This document shows, one piece after another, positions 1-7,513 of a stretch of 34,235 bases of DNA. Within the stretch, counting starts at the first letter, position 1. Each line of letters starts with the position of its first letter. The position numbers were made by a program, and so were the translations under genes. Below the pieces are notes generated by a model. That model saw only the letters and a list, made by a program, of their open reading frames with translations. It did no database searches and had not been told where the DNA came from. This DNA comes from Sphingobacteriales bacterium. GTDB taxonomy: Bacteria; Bacteroidota; Bacteroidia; Chitinophagales; Chitinophagaceae. The stretch is from NCBI GenBank assembly GCA_024642285.1, contig JAHEBJ010000027.1, forward strand, positions 1 to 34,235, given 5' to 3'.

Positions 1-822
1 AAATATTTTTTTCAACTCGCTGATATCAATTCCACTTTCGTCGAGACATATTTTCATAGCAATAGGCACATACGTCATAGCATATTCATACACTTTTCTG
101 CCTTTCATTTTTATATACCTTATGCGTGGGTCCGAATCGGGATAATAAGATTTACCAAGATTCAAATAATCTACTTCCGCACCACAGTGTGACTGAACAC
201 TACAACCTAAAATTCCCGATCTTGTTTCTGCACTACTTTTTGCTTCCAATACGCAGGCCCCTGCACCATCAGAAAAAATCATACTATCCCTGTCATATAC
301 GTCCAATACTCTTGACAAAGTTTCGGTACCTATCACTAAACATTTCTTAGCTATGCCTGCTTTAAAAAATGCATCGGCCTGAATTACTCCCTGCACCCAA
401 CCGGGGCAGCCAAATAAAATGTCGTAAGGAACGCATGAAGGATTTTTAATTTTCAGGGAATGTTTAACTCTCGAAGCAAGTGCCGGCAAAACATCGGTCT
501 GAATCGTATGTTTTAAAACATTTCCAAAATTATGGGCAACAATGATCTGGTCGATAGTTTCCGGATCGCAGCCGGCATCGTCAATCGCTTTTTGTGCAGC
601 AATTGCCGCCATGTCGCTTGATTCAATATCTGCCGATGCGTAGCGCCGTTCTTCAATGCCGGTTATCTTCTTAAATTTTTCTACAATGATATGTGGCTCA
701 ATATCCAGCGCACTGTTATCCTCTGCATAAAAATTATGAGAAGTAAAATCGCGGTTTGTTTTAACAAAATCCGGAATATAACATCCTGAACCGGTTATAA
801 CGGTTGTAATCGTATTCGACAT
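1..822 (-). CDS. 3-oxoacyl-ACP synthase III (FabH-like), partial
   Basis: The reverse strand from the ATG at 822 stays open to the window edge, giving 274 codons of an enzyme usually about 340-360 long, so the C-terminus is missing. The start reads MSNTITTVITGSGCYIPD, as in ketoacyl-ACP synthase III. A segment reading DILFGCPGWVQGV matches the family's active-site region, where the Cys is acylated in the condensation of acyl-CoA with malonyl-ACP. A later SDGAGACVLEA segment also fits the fold. The catalytic His and Asn would lie beyond the edge. The Cys context (GCPGW) differs from the textbook ACSGF of housekeeping FabH, so this may be a specialised paralogue rather than the primary fatty-acid initiator. 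It is transcribed divergently from the cold-shock gene. Confidence 0.85.
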   Translation of the reverse strand, partial: MSNTITTVITGSGCYIPDFVKTNRDFTSHNFYAEDNSALDIEPHIIVEKFKKITGIEERRYASADIESSDMAAIAAQKAIDDAGCDPETIDQIIVAHNFGNVLKHTIQTDVLPALASRVKHSLKIKNPSCVPYDILFGCPGWVQGVIQADAFFKAGIAKKCLVIGTETLSRVLDVYDRDSMIFSDGAGACVLEAKSSAETRSGILGCSVQSHCGAEVDYLNLGKSYYPDSDPRIRYIKMKGRKVYEYAMTYVPIAMKICLDESGIDISELKKIF

Positions 823-943
823 AAAAAAATTTAAAACAAATAAAAGGCAGGCAATCGTCGCTTATAAAGTTAGGTAATTTGAAGTTTTTAAACCTAAAAA
901 GGCCCCAATTATTAATAAATCCGCTCAATTATCTCAATTATAC

Positions 944-951
944 TATATTTG
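944..951 (+). promoter_or_regulatory. Bacteroidota -7 promoter element of the cold-shock gene
   Basis: TATATTTG matches the Bacteroidota -7 consensus TAnnTTTG. It lies 28 bases before the cold-shock ATG, leaving a short AT-rich leader. I see no clear -33 TTTG at the usual distance. Confidence 0.6.
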
Positions 952-979
952 CACTTTATTAATACAATATAATTAAAAA

Positions 980-1180
980 ATGGAAACACAAAAAGGCACC
1001 GTAAAGTTTTTCAATTCTGAAAAAGGATTCGGTTTTATTAAGCACGACGACTCAAACAAAGAAACTTTCGTTCACGTAAGTGGATTAATCAGCGATATTA
1101 AAGAAGGCGATAGCGTTGAGTTCGATTTGCAAGAAGGCAAAAAAGGCTTGAACGCAGTTAATGTTAAAGTAGTAGGATAA
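980..1180 (+). CDS. cold-shock protein, CspA family
   Basis: This 66-residue protein is a single cold-shock OB-fold domain that binds single-stranded RNA or DNA and melts RNA secondary structure in the cytoplasm. The RNP1 motif KGFGFI is at residues 15-20. The RNP2 position reads ETFVHVS, a mild variant of DVFVH. It opens with GTVKFFNSEKGFGFI, the family hallmark, and the length is typical. It is monocistronic: a -7 element lies upstream and a strong intrinsic terminator 21 bases downstream. CspA-family genes are common in several copies, so a precise symbol is not given. Confidence 0.95.
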   Translation: METQKGTVKFFNSEKGFGFIKHDDSNKETFVHVSGLISDIKEGDSVEFDLQEGKKGLNAVNVKVVG

Positions 1181-1201
1181 TTCCACTTCTAAAAGACCTA
1201 T

Positions 1202-1233
1202 AAGGGCTGCTCAAATGAGCAGCCCTTTTTTTT
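1202..1233 (+). terminator. intrinsic terminator of the cold-shock gene
   Basis: AAGGGCTGCTC and GAGCAGCCCTT form a perfect 11-bp stem around an AAAT loop, followed by a run of T. It begins 21 bases after the stop codon. Confidence 0.95.
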
Positions 1234-1301
1234 CCACTAATTCAATTTGTGATTTTTTTGCAAAATAAGTTCCTGAAACGCCGTCGTATACTGTTTGTTT
1301 A

Positions 1302-1309
1302 TATTTTTG
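1302..1309 (+). promoter_or_regulatory. probable -7 element of the gene at 1328
   Basis: TATTTTTG fits TAnnTTTG and lies 18 bases before the chosen ATG, implying a very short leader. No convincing -33 element is visible, so this rests on one motif. Confidence 0.4.
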
Positions 1310-1327
1310 CGCAGAAATAAAAAAAAT

Positions 1328-2191
1328 ATGAAAAAAATAAGTATCCTGCTTGGCGGTTTGTTGGCAACCTCATTTACCATCGCCCAGCCACAATCAACTT
1401 TAAATTCAACTCCTGGCAAATTAAAACTGGAAGCGGGGCAGAAAATTATCGCAGAATCCAGTACCACCATCCAGGGAGATTTTGGAATGGGTATGGAAAT
1501 GAATTCCAGCTCGGTGCAATTTAACACCCTCCAAGTTATTAGCAGTATTAATGACAATTATTCTATCACTAATACGCTTACCAAAATGAAAGTGGACTTT
1601 AGTATGATGGGGCAGAACAATAGTTACGATTCGGAAGATAAAAACAAGAGCAATGATGAATTGTCGGGTGCACTAGGTGAAAAAATAAATAAACCGGTTG
1701 AGGTTACGATTGATAGCAGAACAGGTTTAGCAGTAAAAAAGGAAGAGGAAAAAAATAAAAAAAATGATGATGACATCAGCAATCCTGCTGCCGGACTGCT
1801 CGATGTGTTTGGCGATGCTTCGGATGATGCTGTTGTATCAGCCGCTTTTGAAGTAATACCCCGGGGGAAACTCGTAGGCGAAAGCTGGGCGGATACTACA
1901 AAGAAAAAGGACTTTCAGGAAATACGCACATACACTTTAAAATCTTTAGATGGAGATCATGCAGTTTTGGAAGTTACCACCGTAACCAACGCCATTAACA
2001 AAATGGAGTTTCAGGGAACTGAGTTTGAGATAAAGACAAATGCAACAACCAAGGCTGAAATTATTACCAACAAAAACACTGGCATCGTAAAAGAAAGGAA
2101 ATCAACAACAGATGTAACTGGGAGCTTTCAATTGATGGGGCAGGATATGCCAATCAGCGCTACAGTAAAAACAAACAGCATTTATAAATAG
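1328..2191 (+). CDS. secreted hypothetical protein, DUF6263-like
   Basis: A 287-residue protein. The open frame extends to a TTG at 1295, but the ATG at 1328 begins a classic signal peptide (MKKISILLGGLLATSFTIAQ, cleavage near the Gln), so I take that start. The mature part is soluble, beta-rich in character and low in Cys. It has a Lys/Asp/Glu-rich stretch (residues about 135-150, KKEEEKNKKNDDD) between two halves. Alternating TNTLTKMKV and TTVTNAINKMEF phrases suggest a lipocalin-like or LolA-like barrel. It resembles the Bacteroidota DUF6263 group, but I cannot confirm that. It probably acts in the periplasm or outer membrane; the function is unknown. It converges with the MFS gene, 11 bases away. 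Confidence 0.7.
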   Translation: MKKISILLGGLLATSFTIAQPQSTLNSTPGKLKLEAGQKIIAESSTTIQGDFGMGMEMNSSSVQFNTLQVISSINDNYSITNTLTKMKVDFSMMGQNNSYDSEDKNKSNDELSGALGEKINKPVEVTIDSRTGLAVKKEEEKNKKNDDDISNPAAGLLDVFGDASDDAVVSAAFEVIPRGKLVGESWADTTKKKDFQEIRTYTLKSLDGDHAVLEVTTVTNAINKMEFQGTEFEIKTNATTKAEIITNKNTGIVKERKSTTDVTGSFQLMGQDMPISATVKTNSIYK

Positions 2192-2202
2192 ATCAGATAA
2201 AT

Positions 2203-3411
2203 TTAAAGAATCTTTCTGTTTAACCGTGAATAACCTGCAGCTGTAAGTAAGCAAACCCCTCCTATTATCCACCATAAATTGTTAAAGCCTGCAGCAAAGG
2301 CTATAACAGTTCCAAATGTACTTCCCAAAACCTGGGCAGTGCTCCAGGCCATAGTGTAATATCCTGCATATTGACCACGATTGCCTTCGGTGCTTCGGGA
2401 AATATAGTATGAATTCATAAAAGGCATGGCCACCATTTCGCCGATGGTTATTATTAAAGTTGAAACCGCAGCTATTACAAATCCCTGCAAAAAAGTCAAA
2501 TTCAAAATAAAAAAAGATGCAGCCATGATAATTGTTCCAATTGTCATCAGCCGCAAATACGAACTTCGGCCTTCAAGCTTGAAAACAATGACCATTTCAA
2601 ATAAGGCAATGATTATTCCATTGATAGACATTAAAACGCCAATCCAGAATTCATCAATATGCAATCCCTCTTTAAAATATAACGGAATTGTGGTGAACAA
2701 CTGAAAAAAGCAAAATGCAAACAATACCTGCAGGCCGATGAAATATAGAAACTTCTTGTCGGCATATGCCGGAGCCGCTTTCAACGGCTTTGTTTTTTCA
2801 GTTCCACGATTTTGTTGCTCTGCTAATGTCACCCTCGGTAAAAGAAAAAGCAACAGTAATGCTGCACTGATATTAGTGAATCCATCAACCCAAAACAATA
2901 ATTTGTAATTGATTGATGCCAGGAAACCACCCAATGCACCACCAAATCCCCAGCCCAGATTAATAGCCAGTCTTACAATTGAAAATGATTGGGTGCGATT
3001 TTTAACCGTACTGTAGTGAGCAATAGCCGTAGCATTCGCCGGACGAAAAGACTCATTAACCATGCTGAGAAAAAAAGTACAGAAACAAATGGAAAAATAG
3101 GTATTCATCTGCCCCAACGTGATGAACAACATTCCGCCACAAAGCAATGCGAAGAACTGCGTATAATAAAAGCCAAACCTGTCGCTGATTTTACCACCTA
3201 GAAATGCGCCTACAAGCGATCCAATACCATAAATAGCTACCACCAATCCTGCCTGCCTGATGCTGTACCCGATGTTGATACAATACAATGTCATAAAAGG
3301 CAGCACCATGGTTCCACTGCGGTTAATCAGCATCACCACAGCCAGTAGCCACATGCGACGGTTTAATCCGGTATAGGCGTTTCGATATAAATTAATGGTA
3401 GCACTGAGCAT
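2203..3411 (-). CDS. MFS transporter, drug-efflux type
   Basis: A 402-residue inner-membrane protein with about 12 hydrophobic segments, typical of the major facilitator superfamily. The motif-A loop between TM2 and TM3 reads GGKISDRFGFYYTQ, with the conserved G-x-x-x-D-R-x-G. The N-terminal half contains a long motif-C-like stretch (residues about 130-155, NLGWGFGGALGGF), which favours a proton-driven exporter of the MdtH/YajR type. The substrate cannot be read from sequence. The frame extends five codons further to a TTG; the ATG at 3411 is preferred. It stands between a convergent gene and a same-strand peroxiredoxin-like gene, with no obvious operon partner. Confidence 0.85.
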   Translation of the reverse strand: MLSATINLYRNAYTGLNRRMWLLAVVMLINRSGTMVLPFMTLYCINIGYSIRQAGLVVAIYGIGSLVGAFLGGKISDRFGFYYTQFFALLCGGMLFITLGQMNTYFSICFCTFFLSMVNESFRPANATAIAHYSTVKNRTQSFSIVRLAINLGWGFGGALGGFLASINYKLLFWVDGFTNISAALLLLFLLPRVTLAEQQNRGTEKTKPLKAAPAYADKKFLYFIGLQVLFAFCFFQLFTTIPLYFKEGLHIDEFWIGVLMSINGIIIALFEMVIVFKLEGRSSYLRLMTIGTIIMAASFFILNLTFLQGFVIAAVSTLIITIGEMVAMPFMNSYYISRSTEGNRGQYAGYYTMAWSTAQVLGSTFGTVIAFAAGFNNLWWIIGGVCLLTAAGYSRLNRKIL

Positions 3412-3464
3412 AAAAAAGTGCTGCAAAGTTATTTATTTGCAAGACCTTAATAAATTTTTAATTT

Positions 3465-4058
3465 TTACAGATTATTCAGGATGTCCTGAACGGATGACCG
3501 CTTTTTATAATCAACATTAAAAAACACGTACTTAATTTTGCCATCCATCCCTACAATATAAGTTGCCGGCACAGGAAGATTTGCACCATTACTACCGTTC
3601 GCTTTATCAAAATCAATTCCATAACCCTTGTATCTGCTCACCGTCTTTTCATCAACAGCAAAATTAACTTTGTACAACTTCATAATTACGAGGCCAGTAT
3701 CTTCCAAAACTGAAAACGATGCTCTGGTTTTTTCGACAGTTTTTTGAACGTTTTCATTTGACTCCGGTGTAATGGCTAATACTGTTACTCCTTTTTCTGA
3801 AAGTAACGATAATGAGTCGGCATAATGACTTAGTTGCTTTTTACAATAAGGACACCATTGGCCACGATAAAAAAGGATAACTGCTGGCCCTTTCGTCAAC
3901 ATATCTTTAAGGCTGACAACGTTCCCATCCTGGTCTTTAGCTGAAAAAAGAGGAGCGGTATCTCCCACTTTTAATCCATCAGGATAAACTGTTTCGGCTT
4001 GCCCAAAAACGATTCCACAAACAAAAAAAAATGATAATGCTAATATTAATATGCGCAT
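3465..4058 (-). CDS. secreted peroxiredoxin-like protein (AhpC/TSA, thioredoxin fold)
   Basis: A 197-residue protein from the ATG at 4058; the open frame continues to a TTG at 4073. Residues 1-19 are a signal peptide ending at about VFG-Q, so it is exported. The thioredoxin fold carries FYRGQWCPYC with Cys69 and Cys72, as in AhpC/TSA-type peroxiredoxin-like proteins that reduce peroxides or exchange thiols. A cis-Pro motif (LPVPATYIV) follows at about residues 160-168. A perfect 16-bp palindrome lies 44-59 bases upstream of the ATG. The best guess is a periplasmic peroxidase or thiol oxidoreductase; the partner reductant is unknown. Confidence 0.85.
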   Translation of the reverse strand: MRILILALSFFFVCGIVFGQAETVYPDGLKVGDTAPLFSAKDQDGNVVSLKDMLTKGPAVILFYRGQWCPYCKKQLSHYADSLSLLSEKGVTVLAITPESNENVQKTVEKTRASFSVLEDTGLVIMKLYKVNFAVDEKTVSRYKGYGIDFDKANGSNGANLPVPATYIVGMDGKIKYVFFNVDYKKRSSVQDILNNL

Positions 4059-4101
4059 GATTTTAATTTTCAAAAAGCTAAACGTGCAAGTGCAGTTAAC
4101 T

Positions 4102-4117
4102 TGTCATTATAATGACA
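4102..4117. promoter_or_regulatory. perfect 16-bp palindrome, candidate operator
   Basis: TGTCATTATAATGACA is a perfect inverted repeat with no spacer, in the promoter region of the peroxiredoxin-like gene and just upstream of the neighbouring thioesterase stop. There is no T-run, so it is not a terminator. The regulator is unknown. The core resembles the AT-rich boxes of Fur/PerR proteins only loosely. Confidence 0.45.
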
Positions 4118-4137
4118 TTAAATAAAATCTTAAATAT

Positions 4138-4569
4138 TTATTGAATAAAATTTTCTGTCTTTGGAATTTGGTTCAAAACGTTCTTGAACAACTCCGGCGG
4201 TGTTGCAAGTTTTCTCCGCTGCGTATCAAGCCAGGCACCGTCCAAATGAATTACTGCTGCTAATAATTCCTGGTTAGTCCATATCTCATGTGTCATACTC
4301 CATCTGCTACCGCTCTCATTACACCTGCTCAGTTTCAAATTCACTTCCAGTTCATCTCCAAACTTTATTTCTTTTTTAAAGAAACATTCTTCCCGGAAGA
4401 TAATAGGACCAATTTTACTATCAAGCAAAACTGCAGGTGTTAAACCATGTTCATTAAAAAACGACATCCTGCAGAACGCTCCATAATCGTAGTACCTAGA
4501 ATGCAGCACATGAAAATTAGGATCCAGATCGGCCCAGCGGACCTCGAGCTTTTTAATATACACTTCCAT
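4138..4569 (-). CDS. acyl-CoA thioesterase, 4-hydroxybenzoyl-CoA thioesterase-like hot-dog fold
   Basis: A 143-residue single hot-dog domain that should hydrolyse acyl-CoA thioesters in the cytoplasm. The N-terminus reads EVRWADLDPNFHVLHSRYYD, the family signature: an Asp pair (D14, D16) and a His before the central helix. The frame continues to an ATG at 4602, but that codon lies inside the terminator hairpin of the upstream gene. The ATG at 4569, directly after AGGAG-like bases, begins immediately before the conserved fold and is preferred. The substrate is unknown. Its position between glgP-like and peroxiredoxin genes does not suggest a pathway. Confidence 0.85.
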   Translation of the reverse strand: MEVYIKKLEVRWADLDPNFHVLHSRYYDYGAFCRMSFFNEHGLTPAVLLDSKIGPIIFREECFFKKEIKFGDELEVNLKLSRCNESGSRWSMTHEIWTNQELLAAVIHLDGAWLDTQRRKLATPPELFKNVLNQIPKTENFIQ

Positions 4570-4595
4570 CTCCTGCGAATTTACTATGGTAAAAT

Positions 4596-4625
4596 AAAAC
4601 ATCCCCGATTGAACGGGGATGTTTT
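4596..4625 (-). terminator. intrinsic terminator of the glucan phosphorylase gene
   Basis: ACATCCCCG and CGGGGATGT pair perfectly around a 6-base loop, extended by AAA/TTT. Read on the minus strand it ends in TTTTATTTT, and it begins 7 bases after the phosphorylase stop. The flanking A and T runs could make it work in both directions. Confidence 0.85.
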
Positions 4626-4631
4626 ATCATT

Positions 4632-6284
4632 TTATTTATAAAGGATCTCGTAATATTCTTTTGCCATCCTGTTACTGTCGAACTGCCAACGCACATCGTT
4701 CATACCGTTTTTAACAATGTCACGCCAAACTTCGGGGTTATCATAATATAATGGCAAAACCTGGTTTTCCAGAATCTCAAAAAGTTTATTCATATCGTAC
4801 TCATCCTGTTCATGCACACTCATATTTTCGTAGTCAACAGGCGGCACTACAAATCCATTATTTCCATGATTGATAAACTCGCAGATCCAACCGTCATGTG
4901 TACTGCAGTTTACAGAACCGTTCATGGCAGCAGTCATACCACTGGTACCACTTGCCTCTCTTGGAACCCTCGGGTTGTTCAGCCAAAGATCGGAAGCTTG
5001 TTTAAGCCTTTTGCTCAGCGCCAGTTCGTAACCAACACATACAGCTACATTATCGTACTTCTTACTCAAATGAACCAGCATATTAAAATCGCTGATAGCA
5101 GGATAATCAACAGGGTAAGGCTTTCCGGCCCATACAAATTGAACAGGATATTTAGGATTGTTCATCAGCGCTTCAAATCTCTCCTCATCCCGGGTCAGTA
5201 ATTCAGCACGTTTATACCCGGCAAAACGGCGGGCCCAAACTATAGTAAACACATCGGGATTCAACAATTTACCAGTCTGATCTGCCACAACATCAAAAGC
5301 TCTTTTCTTCAAATATCTTTTACGGTCAATAAATCCGTCTTCGTTGTGAGCATCCATAAAGCGGTAAAGTTGTTTATCGGCCCAATATTGCCAGTTTTGT
5401 GCATTAGTTATTGCTTTTATTTCGCAAATATCTTCATACTTACTCCAAAGTTTTCTGCTAACCTCACCATGTAATTGGCTAACTCCATTCGCCAACTTTG
5501 CAATACGTAACGCAGCCAATGAGTGATTGAAAAGATCCCCCGTCATACCAGTTAAGTTTTTTACCTGATCTAATTTCATTCCACAGAAATAACTCATCTT
5601 TTCACAAAGATGGATATCGTGTTTTTCATTACCGGCTTCTTCGGGAGTATGCGTTGTAAACACAAGACGTTTTCTAACATCATCAATATTACCATATTTT
5701 TTATGCAGATAAAAAGCAGCGCTTATTCCATGTGCCTCATTTAAATGGTATAATTCGGGATTAAAATTTAATTCGTCCATCAATTTTGCACCGCCAACTC
5801 CTAACAAAATAAACTGAGCTACTTTGGTGGCCACGTTGGCGTCGTACAAACGATGAGATATGGTTTGAGATACATAATCATTCTCAGGCAAATCGGTACT
5901 TAATAAAAATAATGGAGCCGATTTAAAAGTCTCGGGGTTCAGGTACCATACCTTAACCCAAACCGGATGTTCGTGTATGTCAATTTGAAATTTGATACCG
6001 GTGTCTTCCAGGAAATTATAAATCTTTTCGTTCCACTGCACCTGCAGGGTCTGATCCTGGTTACGGGCCTGATCGTAATAACCATATTTCCATAAAATAC
6101 CTACTCCTACGAGGTTCTGGCGCAATTCATATGCGCTACGCATATGAGAACCACTTAAAAAACCAAGACCGCCGCTGTAAATCTTTAATGGTTGGGCTAC
6201 AGCAAACTCCATTGAAAAATAAGCAATACGTTTACCATACTGTTCATCAACCGGATACGGAACATTAAAAGAAGAAAAATTCAT
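4632..6284 (-). CDS. alpha-glucan phosphorylase family protein (GT35), short form, PLP lysine replaced
   Basis: A 550-residue cytoplasmic protein of the distant glycogen/maltodextrin phosphorylase group. Recognisable blocks are IYSGGLGFLSGSHMRSA (about 36-52), YHLNEAHG and FTTHTPEEAGNE in the middle, VWARRFAGYKRAELL (349-363) and REASGTSGMTAAMNGS (C-terminal third). The family degrades glucans to glucose-1-phosphate with pyridoxal phosphate. The phosphate-contacting Lys358 and Arg359 are kept. However, the PLP Schiff-base lysine expected in EASGTSGMK is Thr451 (codon ACT). It also lacks the N-terminal DUF3417-type extension of many bacterial relatives. It may therefore be inactive as a classical phosphorylase, or use a different mechanism. 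No glycogen genes flank it. Confidence 0.85.
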   Translation of the reverse strand: MNFSSFNVPYPVDEQYGKRIAYFSMEFAVAQPLKIYSGGLGFLSGSHMRSAYELRQNLVGVGILWKYGYYDQARNQDQTLQVQWNEKIYNFLEDTGIKFQIDIHEHPVWVKVWYLNPETFKSAPLFLLSTDLPENDYVSQTISHRLYDANVATKVAQFILLGVGGAKLMDELNFNPELYHLNEAHGISAAFYLHKKYGNIDDVRKRLVFTTHTPEEAGNEKHDIHLCEKMSYFCGMKLDQVKNLTGMTGDLFNHSLAALRIAKLANGVSQLHGEVSRKLWSKYEDICEIKAITNAQNWQYWADKQLYRFMDAHNEDGFIDRKRYLKKRAFDVVADQTGKLLNPDVFTIVWARRFAGYKRAELLTRDEERFEALMNNPKYPVQFVWAGKPYPVDYPAISDFNMLVHLSKKYDNVAVCVGYELALSKRLKQASDLWLNNPRVPREASGTSGMTAAMNGSVNCSTHDGWICEFINHGNNGFVVPPVDYENMSVHEQDEYDMNKLFEILENQVLPLYYDNPEVWRDIVKNGMNDVRWQFDSNRMAKEYYEILYK

Positions 6285-6355
6285 AATGGGTTAAAATTGA
6301 TTAAGTCGCAATATTAGCGGAAAATTCACAAAAATGGTCAAGCAAAATATGCACG

Positions 6356-6742
6356 TTAGTTAACATCTAATATCGCAGTTACCTCAATTTCTATTAATAA
6401 TTCCCTATGGATGAGACCTGCAACTTCCACCATGGTGGACACCGGTTTTATTTCCTTAAAAAATTCGCCGTGTGCTTTTGCCGCTTCTTCCCATCGTTTA
6501 ATATCGGTAACAAACATCCTGGTGCGTACTACATCATCCATTGTGGCTTCTGCTTCTAATAATGCCCTTTCTATTTTTTTAAAAATAAAAAATGCCTGTG
6601 CATACATATCATCTTTACCAATTAATTTATCGCCATCCATTGCAGTAGTGCCAGCCACTTCAATTACGTTGCCTACTCTTACAACACGTGAATAACCAAC
6701 TATATCTTCCCAGGGAGATCCCGAACCGATTTTCTTTTTCAT
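6356..6742 (-). CDS. RidA (YjgF/YER057c/UK114) family protein
   Basis: A 128-residue protein with the chorismate-mutase-like RidA fold, normally a trimer in the cytoplasm. It shows VIEVAGTTAMDGD (27-39), MDDVVRTRMFVTDI (68-81) and PVSTMVEVAGL (100-110). True RidA enzymes deaminate reactive 2-aminoacrylate and other imines using an Arg in P-x-R-S-x-V-E-V; here that position is Ser102. Glu120 in the IEIE stretch is kept. This puts it with RidA subgroups that may lack imine deaminase activity. It is divergent from the metal regulator, with 111 bases between the two starts, and 71 bases upstream of the phosphorylase gene. Confidence 0.88.
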   Translation of the reverse strand: MKKKIGSGSPWEDIVGYSRVVRVGNVIEVAGTTAMDGDKLIGKDDMYAQAFFIFKKIERALLEAEATMDDVVRTRMFVTDIKRWEEAAKAHGEFFKEIKPVSTMVEVAGLIHRELLIEIEVTAILDVN

Positions 6743-6800
6743 AAATTCCTATTTGACTGCAATTTAGCGAAACTGCGATTCTGTTGAGATGTATAAATAT

Positions 6801-6831
6801 TTTGGTATTATGAATATTATTTTTAGATTTG
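6801..6831 (+). promoter_or_regulatory. promoter of the metal regulator gene (TTTG, 19 bases, TAGATTTG)
   Basis: TTTG at 6801-6804 and TAGATTTG at 6824-6831 match the Bacteroidota -33 and -7 elements with a 19-base spacer. Transcription would start a few bases downstream, leaving a leader of about 15 bases before the ATG at 6854. Confidence 0.75.
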
Positions 6832-6837
6832 TCTAAA
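6822..6837. promoter_or_regulatory. inverted repeat overlapping the -7 element, candidate DtxR/MntR operator
   Basis: TTTAGA and TCTAAA are separated by TTTG, and the -7 element TAGATTTG lies inside. A protein bound here would block RNA polymerase. The position suggests autoregulation by the downstream DtxR/MntR-like protein in response to Mn or Fe. Confidence 0.6.
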
Positions 6838-6853
6838 TTTATTTTTTAAGGCC

Positions 6854-7513
6854 ATGAACTTTACAACAAGTGAGGAAAATCATATCAAGTGCATTTATCA
6901 CCTGCAGCAGGTTACAGGACTGGTGAATACCAATTCTCTTGCCGCCGAAATGCAGACACGACCTGCATCAGTTACTGACATGTTGAAAAAATTAAAAGCA
7001 AAAAAACTACTTCATTATGAGCGGTACAAAGGATTCAAATTAAACGAGGCTGGTAAAAAAGCTGCACTGGATGTGGTACGTAAGCACAGGTTATGGGAAT
7101 TTTTTTTAGTTGAGAAACTGAAGTTCGATTGGGATAAAGTGCATCCAATTGCGGAGGAACTGGAACATATAAACAGCGCTGAACTTATACAACGCTTAGA
7201 TAATTTCCTTGGTAATCCTTCATTTGATCCCCACGGCGATCCTATTCCCGACAAGCACGGTAAAATTCCGGTAATTAATCAGCAGAACCTTTCTACTGTA
7301 ACTTTAAAAAAAATGTTAACCGTTAGTTCTGTAACTAATCAGTCCGTGCAAATGCTGGAAATGCTTAAGCATTACAATATAACATTGGGTAGTCAGCTTA
7401 TGGTTTTAAAAAAGTTTGAATTTGATGAATCACTCGAAATTAAAGTTTTAAAACAGAGCCCCTGCATAATAAGTGAGCAGGTTGCTAAAAATGTTTTTGT
7501 GCAATATGTTTAG
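6854..7513 (+). CDS. mntR: DtxR/MntR-family metal-dependent transcriptional repressor
   Basis: A 219-residue repressor. Residues about 5-65 form the winged helix (SEENHIKCIYHL, then ASVTDMLKKLKAKKLLHYE). The dimerisation and metal domain shows RKHRLWEFFL and IAEELEHINSAEL, with the H and E-x-x-E-H ligands of the family. Residues about 150-219 form an FeoA/SH3-like C-terminal domain. The positions equivalent to Asp8 and Glu11 of Bacillus MntR appear to be Asn9 and Lys12, so metal choice cannot be assumed. Its stop overlaps the Nramp start, and a palindrome covers its promoter. The likely job is to repress this operon when Mn(II) or Fe(II) is plentiful. The symbol is by context. Confidence 0.85.
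   Translation: MNFTTSEENHIKCIYHLQQVTGLVNTNSLAAEMQTRPASVTDMLKKLKAKKLLHYERYKGFKLNEAGKKAALDVVRKHRLWEFFLVEKLKFDWDKVHPIAEELEHINSAELIQRLDNFLGNPSFDPHGDPIPDKHGKIPVINQQNLSTVTLKKMLTVSSVTNQSVQMLEMLKHYNITLGSQLMVLKKFEFDESLEIKVLKQSPCIISEQVAKNVFVQYV

Noticed and set aside
4570-4602. Upstream ATG for the thioesterase
   Set aside because: It lies within the terminator hairpin of the phosphorylase gene, and the conserved fold starts right after the ATG at 4569.
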